DNA from: Clavulina sp. PMI_390
Lineage: Eukaryota; Basidiomycota; Agaricomycetes; Cantharellales; Hydnaceae
DNA length: 64,000 nt
Reading direction: 5' to 3'
Assembly: GCA_015039315.1 (NCBI GenBank)
Contig: WIDE01000069.1
Coordinates: 62,001 to 126,000 of the forward strand
The notes below the pieces were generated by a model. It searched no databases. It was not told the origin of the DNA and worked only from the letters and a program-made list of their open reading frames with translations. A program made the position numbers and the translations under genes. Positions 44,992-55,844 of this stretch are shown here, one piece after another; position 1 is the first letter of the stretch, and each line of letters starts with the position of its first letter.

Positions 44992-46623
44992 CTGTGTGCG
45001 TTGGCAGGCGTAATGTCAGCCATCGTTTCCCGATTGAGGTCCAGGGCATTTTGAGCCCAAACTTACTTTGAATTAGGAGTGGGGTAGGGGGGGTAGGGGA
45101 TAGAGTAGAATGGATTGGATGGGCTGGGTTGGTTAAGTACGATCTACGACAGCATCCGAGGCGCATAAGTCGACATCGTCATCGCGAACACAGGGCGCCT
45201 AAGGGGGAAACCGTCACTTACGACTTGGGGGTTGATGGAAGAGGGCGATTCCAATCCAACCAGCCCTGCTTAAGTAAGGCAGGGCTCACGTGATCTGGGC
45301 GAGCCAATGACGGAGGAGGGGAGGGGCTAGGGCCGCCGCCAACCCTTCGCCCTGCTCAGCCCCTCCTCAATTCAGTTGCCCTCCGAAGGGGAAGGGAAGG
45401 GACGCAATAGTCGTCGTCTCTCTCTCTGGCCGAGCAACCCGCGGCGGCTTTGCACAACTCCAACTCATCACAGCCCAGATAGACGGCGCGCTATGGCAAT
45501 CGTCGCAATTCCGTTCGGTTCTGGTTCATTCGATTTTCGTTGCAGCTTTTTTGGTGTTGTCGTGTGCCGCGGGATCTAAAAAAGGAAATTGTAGGGTAAT
45601 GGCTGCGTCGGTCAAGAGAAGAGGGGTTGGGCCCCCACCAAAGCGTTTAAGCGCTCGCTCACAGCGACCGTCGCTGGCTGACTACTGCGTAATTGGACGA
45701 TCATTAATCCACACCCATTCGTTAGTCGGAGTAGTAGAACCCATTTCATTATCTCCCCTCTCGATTCCTCCCTCAATCGATCATCTTTGCTCATCCAATC
45801 ATCATGATCATATCGTTGGGCAAAGGGTACAGAGATTGCTTCTCTCTTTCATATCGCTCATGTACGGAACAGTCTATGCTTCCGTACCCTAGCGCTCCCA
45901 TGGTCCCTTTCACCGCCGCTCAAGAGAGAGGGGTCGACGGAAAAAAGCCAAAACGATAGATTGAGCGCCCGACACGCAGAGATAACAAAAAAGCAGGCAG
46001 CAATTAGCAGACACGCGTCAGAGTGACTCATTCCTCCCCGCTCCACACGAACTCAACCCACCCGCTTGGGGTCTCCCTCCCGCTTCAGATCCCCTCAGCT
46101 GACTGTTTCTGGCACATGTACACTTGGCTCCTCCCCTCATTGCCGCCGTCTAATAAGCTCTCGCTACCGTCGATTCGGATAACGAGAACCCGTTAGCAAG
46201 CCCTTAGTCAGATTCAGCGAGTGAATCTGAGCGAGTGATCATGAGGACAATTGGCAAACTGAACTTGTGCTCATGTTCGGTGAAGTCCCCCTATTGATCG
46301 GTGCTTTGCAACACCGCGCGCACAAGGTAGTGTATCATATACAGGGGAAAACGAGATCAAGAAGATGATTGTAATATTATTATACATGGACAGCACGGCT
46401 GTCGTCGAAACGTGCCAGAAGATAGAAAATATTAATGCATGATACAGCAACTCGTGTCGAGCAACCGAATGCGAAACAAAAAAAAAATGCAAGAAAGAGA
46501 AAAAAGAAGCACAGCAGCAGCATCAATAAGAAGTCGGAATACGAGCGCAGTCGAATGCTGTCCGCCTGCCCGGGCAGTGATGAACGCACACACACTGCTA
46601 TGCCAGCAAGCAACCCAAGCAAA
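44992..46623. other. Long intergenic region upstream of the 14-3-3 gene
   Basis: About 1.6 kb with no supported gene. It holds the 14-3-3 promoter, an inverted repeat with an E-box (45262-45294), and the 3' flank of the CCHC gene. Short open frames here look random. Confidence 0.45.
45262..45294. promoter_or_regulatory. Inverted repeat followed by a CACGTG E-box
   Basis: AGCCCTGC (45262-45269) and GCAGGGCT (45279-45286) form a perfect 8-bp inverted repeat with a 9-base loop. It runs directly into TCACGTGA (45286-45293), a palindromic bHLH site. It lies about 270-300 bp upstream of the 14-3-3 start. Function is inferred only from position. Confidence 0.35.
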
Positions 46624-48832
46624 TCACCATTCGTCATCATGCGGATCCTCAGGACAATCTCTCGCAATCTGCGTCCCCAAGGAAGTAATAAGAATCAGGT
46701 CGCAATCAGTGATCCTCTCTCAAAGCCATTGCCAAAACAGAAAATTTCGACCAAAAAAACTTACATGCCCTTCCTTCCCACACGAATAACATGTTTTAGA
46801 CCCTCCACCCCCACGACCGCCGTAGGACGACGAGGGGACCTCTGGGCAGTCCCTCGATATCTACGCGGGTATAGCAGAGAATTAATAAGCAAGCAGGAAC
46901 GGGAGGGACAGAGGCATGAGGATTGTCGATCAGGAACTGCATTTCAAGGAGAATGAGAACATACATGGCCCTCTTCACCACAATTATAGCACGTCTTTGA
47001 CCTTGAAAACAGGCTACTGCCATTAGTAGCAGGTGCTTGAGGGCAATCCTTGGCAATCTATCGTTCGCACCACCAGATAAACGAGTGAGGGGATGTCAAT
47101 CGTGAGTGAGCAAGTGTGGTCAATCCCTGGCTCGTTCATGTGGAGCACGTACATGACCTTCCATATTGCAGTTATAACACGTTTTCGTGCGTGCACTTCC
47201 GCCGCCGCCGGCAGCTACCGCCTCAGGGCAATCGCGCGCCATCTAAAGGCCGTAACTCATGATCGTCAGCAACATAGGTCAAAATTCTATGAAGTGGCTC
47301 CCAGAGAGGGGCGCGTTCCACTCACATGGCCCTCTTGCCCACATGAATAACACTTCATGGCACCATAGTGTCCATCATCTACCCTCGCGTCACCTGTGCC
47401 CGTACAGTCCCTCGCAATCTACCCAAGGCCATACAGTCAAGGGACCAGCACGGCAAGGAATGGATCCAATCAGGATAATGTTGGTGATAAGCAGGCGTCA
47501 GGGAAGGACTGGGAAATGAACTGACATGGCCCTCTTCTCCACACTTGTAGCACGTTTTCGCCTTGCTCTCGAATCCATTCGATTGCCCACCTGACGGTCC
47601 CGCCGTCGGGCAATCTCGCGCCAGCTATGCGGACAGAAACGTCCCAACAGTGAAAGAAAATGAGAAAATTGAGTGCTCTGAATTAGTCTCCTTTATGACT
47701 TTCTTTGGCCATTGAGATGTAAATAGTAAACTAGCTCTGCACTTACATGACCAGCGACTCCACAATTATAGCAGGTCTTGCCAGCACCAGCAGTCGTTGA
47801 CGGGCCATCTCCACCAGCGCCAGCTCCCGCAGGCAACGCCGCCTTGCAATCCCGCGCCAAATGGTTGATCCCATTGCATCGATAGCACCGGATGACGGGT
47901 GCAGCATCGCCTGAAGCATTTTTGGTATTGGTGGCTTTCGACGTGGATGCAGAAGGGCCACCACCGCCAGACCCGGAAGGAGCAGAACGCATGCCACCAC
48001 GAGTGTGGAACTCGGCGATACCATCAGAGCCCACTGTCGTGTGATTGACGACAGTATCACAGTGCAAGTTGGACACATGTATGCGAAGAATGTTGGTGAA
48101 GAGAGAACGTGTGGTTGAAATGCAGTGATTGGTAAGGATGACAAGCGAGCAAGATGTTGTACGAGCAGACGAACCTGTTTGGGCATTAGGGCATGCACGC
48201 GACATATGGCCGAACTTTCCGCAAGCCTAGAGGTTGAGCATGACGTTTATCGTGGTAGATTTCGCGATGCCGAGCCATAGATGACAGAAATAACCATAAT
48301 GAGATCGGTTGTCCCACCAACCGACACATAGGCAAGCACATAGAATCGAGCGTTCAGTACATGAAGAGAACCTAAGAGCGATCCAAGTGATACAGCGGGA
48401 CGTACAAAGCATCGAACGCCCCCATTCGGCGCTGCATTGCGAGCCGCCACTCGGATTGATGGACCTGGGCGCAAAGTAAATGCAAGGTTCTTAGACTTCC
48501 TCCAACAACAAACTAATGCCGAGCAAGTGACCACTCACAGTCCGATTGGAGATGGCCAACTCCCCCGCAGCTATAGCACTGGCGAGTAGCAGCCGTCTTT
48601 GGCTCGGGACAGTCAGCACTCTCATGCCCAGCCTATCGTAGTGAATGGCGAATCGAGACGAATATCATCAGTATGAGTCCAAGCCAAGCGCTGAGCGGCC
48701 ACATTCCGGGGTTGAGGGAAGGCATACCTTTCGACAATTGTAGCATAGTTTCGTCGGTGACGTGCAGTTCTCTGCAACATGGCCGAGATTTCCACACTTG
48801 AAACATCCTTTTCTCGAGAGAGGCATCGACAT
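46624..48832 (-). CDS. CCHC zinc-knuckle protein with eleven knuckles (GIS2/CNBP-like)
   Basis: Single-stranded nucleic acid binding protein of the CNBP/Gis2 type, which acts in translation and RNA granules. Eleven exons (48832-48728, 48632-48539, 48464-48406, 48226-48175, 48033-47747, 47624-47526, 47418-47326, 47242-47153, 47057-46965, 46860-46765, 46668-46624) sum to 1113 nt (370 residues). Knuckles CX2CX4HX4C: CFKCGNLGHVAENC, CYNCRKAGHESADC, CYSCGGVGHLQSDC, CFACGKFGHMSRAC, CYRCNGINHLARDC, then six split as CYNCGVAGH/LARDC and similar to the last, CYSCGKEGH/IARDC. The last six introns each fall directly after the His codon in phase 0. Linkers are Gly/Ala/Ser-rich, with RG-like GGRGGGG. CNBP and Gis2 have seven knuckles. 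The stop follows EDPHDDEW. Frame is kept over all junctions. Confidence 0.92.
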
Positions 48833-49601
48833 TGTGTTATTGTTTATAGCGCAGGTTTATAATTGGCAAAGCTCTATGTTCTCGATTCAGATGCTCTTGT
48901 TTAGGACGTGCGGGGTAGAATTCACTGACGTCAAGACTTTCTGTCTGGAAGTGTCGGGATGTTCGAGTTGAGTTCAGCGCTTGGACTCAATTGAATACCT
49001 TCCATTCTCGGACGTGAGATGCAATGTCGGCAAAAGGGACATTCTCTCCTCTCTTGATCAGAACTGCTAGTGCTGTAACATGCCATAAGATTAATGAGCA
49101 TTCGCTCGCCTGCTCTCAGATTTTCAGCCTTCAGAGTGCATAAGTGGACAATGAGTGTCATCGTCGTCGCCGTTGACAATGGCCCAATCAATGACAGCGA
49201 CGACGTATCTGCGATATGCATGTATATCATAAGAATATCACATTGTGTTACCACGGCCCTGATCTACGACAATCTAATCTCATCGCGCCATTTGCCCATG
49301 AGCATGATAGTGATACATTGACTTGCAACAGGGGAACGGAGGCGAAAAGATTCACCATACAATTAGGAAATCCGGAATTGCGGCCTGATGGCGTCCGCAT
49401 CCGAGTGGCTTTCGTCTTGCCACCACCACCAGCACCAACGTGCGGGACTCTCCCACCTTTAGAGATAAAAAGTATTCTTCTCTCTCAAGCTGGTCTGAGA
49501 GCCATCAGGCACACCCGCTATCTTGATCATCCTTGCCAGCACACACAGACCCACAACTTGTTCGCCAATATTCTCGCCAGTAACGAACGCAACGGGCCCA
49601 C
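48833..49601. other. Divergent region between the CCHC and RGS genes
   Basis: These 769 bp hold both promoters. An open frame at 49216-49653 runs into the RGS start in another frame and is not supported. Confidence 0.4.
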
Positions 49602-52600
49602 ATGCTGGGCCTCTCGCGCACAGAGGCTCTCGAATGCCTCCAAGAGTCTTTAAGCCTGGAAGATGTCCTAGAGGGTAATAGCACCGCCCCAGTCAGCCTC
49701 GATGACCTTTACCTCTACCTCAAGAACGTCGTGAGTATCCTTGCTTCATCCCCGCATGGCATCGCAACTTGGCATGCGTCGGTGCTTCATACTGACCTCT
49801 TTCATGCCCTCAATATCTCCTTGCGATATGCGAATAGGAGTACTCCCTCGAGAACCTGCAATTCCTACTCTGGCATCGGAGCTACCGTGCACGATTCTAC
49901 AAGCTCCCGCGCCACATTCGAGCACTCAGTCCCAGTCCCATTCCTCTCAATGCTTACACAGGGAGAACAAAGGCAGAAGAGCACGATGATGATCTTTCGA
50001 CCGTATGCGATGATGATGATGAGGACGAGGACGACGTAGAGCCCTGTCTACAACCCTTTCGCGCCGAAGTAGATCGGGTCATCCAAACGTTCTTCCTGCC
50101 CAAATCCAATAAGGAGCTCAGTTTCGACCAGCGGGTGCGCAATAGTACCCTGGACAACGCGGCCTGGAGCACACATCCCGACGTGGTGCGTTAGCCTTTT
50201 GCTCCGATGAATACAGACTGCGGCCTCAATGCTGAACCTCTGAATTTCTTCTTGTCGCCATTGACTAGTTTGCCCAAGCTTGTCATGAAGTCTATGTACT
50301 CATCGAGCGCTCCAGCTTTCGCAACTTTCTCACCGCCCAGTCCATGAACATGTCCCTTCAAAGGCAGATCCTTGGTAAGTCGGCGGGCTCCATCTCAGCA
50401 CCTCTTTGCTCTTTTCCTTCCCTTCTCCCCTCTTTCATATTTTTCTTCTTCTGTTACGTTCGTCTTTATTCTTCACCCCCCGCGCCCGGTCGGCCAGACG
50501 GGCCCCCATCACCATCTCCGATCACCTGCACCTCGCCCGCGTCCTTCTGCATCGTCAACACACCCTCTTGCCGATTCTCGCATATGCGGAATGTGACTCT
50601 TGTTGTTCGTCCGTCCCCTTGAATTGCCTCGATTCAGTCCCGGCATCAATCTCACCGACCATCAAGCCGCCATCATCCGAATCCCCCCGCCAAACAAAAG
50701 TCATTTGCCCTGTGCAATTCACTTCGTTGCATCTCGTTTCTATTGGTGATACACCCCAGTCACTTGGGTTTGTTGGGAGGGAGGGTGTATCGAGCTCGGA
50801 CCTCGTTATGGTACTTCGGTCGTCTCCTTTACTGCTTCCGGGAACAAGGCAGCAGCTTGCGCCCGCCCTCGAACCAACATACACACTTACCCCCATATAC
50901 CAGCATCGACGCCGCTTACGCTACTGTGTGCATCAAACCTACCGAACTCGGGTGCAAAGTCTTTGCCAAGCCTGCTCATCTCATCCCACTGCGCTACAAC
51001 AACACACCCTACGGATCATTTGCCCCAGCTGCTTCCTTTGTTCTGACCCTTTCAGAGCTTCCACCCCTTGCGCCCATCTCATATTCACGCGCGATCGCAT
51101 GGTGTGCCATCTTTTGAAATCTTGTCAACACCATGGCATCACGGCGGCCGTTCATTACTCCGTCTATTTTTCCAGTTCATTGAATATTACCTCCTTGCAT
51201 TTTTCCTTCTGATGGCGAACGTGCCATACACGTTTTCTGCCCGATTTGATATGACTGCATGTTTCACACCCCGCCTTTTTCCTGCTTGTTCCGATTGGTT
51301 CAGTAAGACTTACCGCCGGTTGATTGCCTCCGTCTGTATAGGGTACATTTTCGGAGTGGTTATGCTCGCTGGGTCAATAGCGACCACTCTTTCGCTTACA
51401 TTCCTACTATCACGCAACCTATCATGCATTCAGCAACGCATGTGGAAGCTCACTGGCGTGCCGCTAGCATCTATGGGAGCCATGTCTATGTTTTCTTCTT
51501 ATCAGGGGTACGTCCATCCACCTACACACGCCGACCATTCGGTGCTTGGTGCGGGCTGGTGCTAATGAATCCGCTATCCCGAAACTCTAGCTTGTGCTGT
51601 ATTCAAGTGTTCCAACGACGCTCCCCAATAAAGGAGTGGGAGCGCGATCTTGACAATGCTGGGCTTCCGATGGCTGGCGAATTCCCTATCCCCATACCTC
51701 AGTCAATACAACCGCCACCTTCATCCTTATCCCACATGCTGCCTCCCGGTCTCGCTTGTGATGTTCAAAACATGACCGCATCCGCCCCACCCGTATCTAA
51801 CGTGCTCTTACAACCTCCGCCTCCTTCGCATCCACCTCTATCCTCGCATTCTTCGTCTCGTACCACTATCGCTACGCCCGCATCCCCAAACTCTGCCCTA
51901 ACAAGGACAACTCACCCTCATCCACAACTTGCACCGCGGTTTAACCCCTCCGCGTGCGTAGGTGATGACACTGAGGGAGACCGGCAATTAGCATCCCTTA
52001 AAGCCAAGGTGATTCCAGGCTGGGCAGAGGAAATGGCCAATCAATTCGATGAGGACCATCAGGAGAAGAAAGTGGATGTCGAGCTTGTCCCTTCGGCTCC
52101 TCTATTGCTCCATACCTGTATCTCGCCAACCAAGTCTGCCGCAGACGCAACCTCTGGGGCGGATGGGCACGTGGACATTGAGAAGCAGGAGCAAACGTTG
52201 GAACGCCGCCCCTCTGTGGTCATCAAGAATGGCAAGCGGCTTTCATTACAGCAATTTGCTGCGCTTGAGATCATGGAGGAGTGGCGAACCTCTCGCCCCA
52301 TCACCCCCAGTGGTATTGTCATACCACCTCATCCTCAAGACCATACGGATCCCGAGTCCTCTCCCGCCAACTCATCTGATACCCCGCTTGCGGCCTCCCC
52401 GAAAACGTCATTATCCTCGTGGCGGCCACCAAAGAGCTGGCGCCGCATCCCGATACGCAGGACGACGGACTGCCCTTCTTGCTCTGCTTATTTGATGACG
52501 CAGAAGATGAAGGCAAAGGCGAGCGACCTCATCGATACTATCAACGGGACTGACGCAGCAAAATCCTCCAAGGCGGCCGAGTCTACTCGTAGCCGTGGAA

Positions 52601-52922
52601 CTTTGCGCAGTATTTTCAGCCTCCCGCAGCGCTGGCCCAAGACATGGTCAATCGACGACATCTTCCCCAGCAAGACACGAAGGATCCGTGAGCCCCGAAT
52701 AATCGTGAGTATTCTTTCTGATTAGAGTTTGATTTTACTTCACCTGTCCCATACGCTGAAACCCTCTTCTCCTGTCATCTAAAGGCCTCACAATGGCGCG
52801 GCTTGATGTTCTGCTCGCTTGTGGGCATTGTCACCGCTTTGGTCTTTGCTTTGATTGTGCTTCCCATCCCGCCCCGCACCTCACATCAACACGTCCAGAA
52901 CAATCCTTTCCATTCCAGTTAA
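49602..52922 (+). CDS. RGS-domain integral membrane protein
   Basis: Probable regulator of G-protein signalling that speeds GTP hydrolysis by a G-alpha subunit. Exons 49602-49730, 49838-50185 and 50269-50374 encode the RGS fold: LDDLYLYLKNVEYSLENLQFLLWHRSYRARFY, split here by intron 1 after KNV, then an acidic insert, ELSFDQRVRN and FAQACHEVYVLIERSSFRNF. Downstream, about 51140-51510 encodes membrane helices (YYLLAFFLLMA; YIFGVVMLAGSIATTLSLTFLL) and WKLTGVPLASMGAMSMF. A long Pro/Ser cytosolic region (51591-52708) follows, and a last exon from 52785 encodes a helix (MFCSLVGIVTALVFALIVLP) to the stop at 52920-52922. The section 50400-51140 is unresolved, because two frames are open and I could not fix the introns. 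Fungal RGS proteins with membrane segments are known; the partner G-alpha is not in this window. Confidence 0.68.
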
Positions 52923-53500
52923 GCAGTGACAATAATTGCCACTGCTTAGCAGCTCCAGCTCCCCACTCGTTAACTTTTCGTTAATCTCCCTCTCATTAAT
53001 CCTAATTTTATTCATCTCAATATCTTGCTACCCAGATTCCCTCGTTCTCTATATCTGTATCTTCTTTCGTTCGCTATACGCCTTTTGCTGCTTTTTGTGG
53101 TTGTTTCGCTTCGTCAATGACGGGCGTCGGTATCTTGACATTTTTCCTGCACCATACGCGTGTCTTGGGCTCTTCTCCCCCCGCTTTCTCGCCTCCCTCA
53201 TATCACCATCCCCCGTACCGTACTCTTAGTATTCCTCATTAACTGCCATGGGGAGACCTCGTCTGTTGCAGTAGACCATATTGCAAGTTTCTCGTGTCAT
53301 ACATCATATAATTCTTGCTGTATGTAACACAATATATCCTCCTGGACCATCAACCATTGCATCATTGCCACTGTTAGTCGTGCATACACATGCCCAGCCA
53401 TCTTGGGTTCCAGTAGCGAAGTTGGCGGGTCACGTGCTGGCTAGCCTGCAGCCATTGTGGCGCAGAGCTGGGCACCCAACCGCATCACTGCTTGTAAAGA
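52923..53500. other. Spacer between RGS and MYND genes
   Basis: These 578 bp are T/C-rich near 53000-53130 (likely 3' UTR) and contain no supported gene. Confidence 0.4.
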
Positions 53501-55492
53501 ATGGCGCTATCTACTTCAGCCGCTATAGAAGCACGCTACACGCACTTGAATGATCGAATCACCCCTATCTTGTCCTCACTCGATCTAAAGCACCTCGGGT
53601 CTCCCAAGATCTCTACCTTAACGATTTGGGACTCTTTGAATGCCTTCGATGTTCTCACAAGCGGAGATTTTGATCTTGAGCAACATCAGCGCGTCTTGAA
53701 AGCATTAATTGACAAAAAACTCCTCCACATCATATCAGGTGAGGTGGAAGCGAACGAATGGCACTGCACCTGGAAAGACATACGGCACGGCACAAATGAG
53801 AAAGGGGTGAGCCTACACGTTCATCTATGGCCTCGGAGATAATTAGACTGAAGATGATTGCCTATGATGAATCGAAACCATGTGGCAGGGCCGCCTCTGT
53901 CTTCGTTTCATCGATATTGCTGGGCGATTAGTTGACGCTCTCGCATTGAAGATGACCAGGACCACAGTGCTTCCAAGTTTATCGCTGGATCAAAGATCCG
54001 AACTTCTTCTCGCTTTACATGGCCTTATCAATACAATGTTCGACCAGCATACTACCCTCCTCGTAAGCTCGTCACAGTCTGCAGGATCTTTGAGCACAGA
54101 GATGCGGCGCAGTATGTTAGTGGTGTACACCCAATTTGTGTTCTGCGCGGATGCAGTTGGCCAATGCTTTCACGTCATCCTTCAAGATGATACTGAACAA
54201 GTCATCAAGAAGAAACTGAAAGGGTGCGTTTTTGCATCAGCCATAGACAATTGTCAACGCTAACTCTGAGCATATTCTGGCCCTCGAAACGAACCTGTAG
54301 GCCTCTGAGCGACTTCTTGATCATCGCTATTCAATTCCTTGGTCGTTTGTGGAAATCCCTGAGCAAACTTCCTCGCCCTCCTGAACAGGATGTCGATCGT
54401 GAGTGGCGAATTGGTCGGAGCATTTCCCGCTATCTTAAATACGCAACCGCCACAAAGCAGCCCGAGGATTCGATCACATCCTCGATCAGATTCCAAGCGC
54501 TGACCATGGTTACTTCTGATGACTTTATCAAGTCCTATTTCTTCAGCGCCGGGACCCAAACCCAACCGATTGATGCTTTTCCCGATATGTCATTCTTTCC
54601 CATCTTGGCCTCATTGTATCGCTACGGCTTGGGGCTCGAAATTGTTCTCGCTATTCGACGATATGGCCCAACCGTCTATGCGCCGTATGCCAAGCACACG
54701 CTGTTCCATATCTTAGAGTCAACCCCTGACGACAGTCTCTCGGTTGATGAATTGAAGAGTAAACGAGGTGGCGATATTATTAATATCATGCACCCATCCC
54801 TGATTGGATCGGCAATGTGGTATTGGAAACAGTTCTTTGGGAAAAGTGCAATGGCCCAAGTGCGGGACCCACACCGTCTGCGTCGGGCGGAGGTCGCAGT
54901 GCAAGATATTATCGTACAAACGTTGGTGAGGACAAGCTTATGGGCGGCCAACGATCTTACAAAGGAGTATTGTACAGTCATATTCATCCCTAATCCCGAT
55001 CCTCTCTCAAGTCTGATAAAACATTTCCGTTCGCTCTTGTTAGTTGAAGCTTGCGAAGATATTGTCTCGGGGATTATCGAAGCTTTATCTGGCCCTGAGA
55101 ACTTCAAATGGGGAAAACTATTTGATATCCGCTTTAGGGACGAAGTTCGGTATGCTTGGATGCGTAAGAAAAGTCGACCAATCGCATGGGCGTCCTGGAA
55201 GAGGATTTACGAATCTCTTCCCGTACATCTGCCTCTCTTCAATTGTGGCGCGCCCAGTTGTCAAAAGACCTTGGAAAACCCACGTATATGCTCACGATGT
55301 GAGTGGGAGTGTTATTGCTCCACAGATTGTCAAAAACTGTATGGAGTTTGCTATGTCCCTCTCAGTCATATCTCTGACTTGCTATTCCTCAGGCATTGGA
55401 AGAGTCATAAAAAGGATTGCAAGACCATAGCGGAGATACGGAAATTCGAGCAGGAGAGTCGTCCCAGACTAACAGCTAGTGGATTAGAGTAG
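53501..55492 (+). CDS. MYND-type zinc-finger protein of unknown function
   Basis: Exons 53501-53806, 53889-54223, 54301-55338 and 55393-55492 sum to 1779 nt (592 residues). The first 520 residues are helical and match nothing I can name, with blocks such as LDLKHLGSPKISTL, LSLDQRSELLLALHGL and FFPILASLYRYGLGLE. The C-terminal MYND finger is complete after splicing: FNCGAPSCQKTLENPRICSRC, then CYCSTDCQK joined across the last intron to LHWKSHKKDC, giving the C-C-C-C-C-C-H-C ligand pattern. MYND fingers mediate protein-protein contacts with proline-rich partners. Genes with a divergent helical body and C-terminal MYND are numerous in Agaricomycetes. No SET domain is present, so methyltransferase activity is not suggested. 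Confidence 0.85.
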
Positions 55493-55844
55493 CATACCTT
55501 CGTTTCTAACGCAATACACTAGCGAAAGCTGCATTGTCATAATTTGGGCTAGCCTCAGGGGAAGAAGGCTAGATTACGAGGACGTATGACGAGCCGATGA
55601 AGTTTAGGCTTCAGATGCAAGTAATCCTTCGTGGAGCGACCTTAGGAACGTCATTGATGGTAAATGCTAGTTTTGAGACTAGTTGCCTGAGGACTCAACG
55701 TGCCTAATCAGAGTCCTGCACATAACCTCCGAAATCTTTCAAAGAGTTGGTAGCAGATGTATTCCCATGAATTGCCGTAAGTTATCGTAGATATAAATAT
55801 GTGTGAGTAGGGTAAGAATAGCGGACAAGAGAGCTTGAGAACTT
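55493..55844. other. Spacer between convergent MYND and FAD-oxidase genes
   Basis: These 352 bp contain 3' flanks only; nothing else is seen. Confidence 0.45.

Noticed and set aside
44871..45071. Small frame at the 14-3-3 start region
   Set aside because: It is antisense to exon 1 and the leader of the 14-3-3 gene with no independent support.
47693..48205. A single 170-codon frame suggesting an independent CCHC gene
   Set aside because: It starts within exon 4 of the larger gene and reads through an intron; the eleven-exon model keeps frame and has a proper start and stop.
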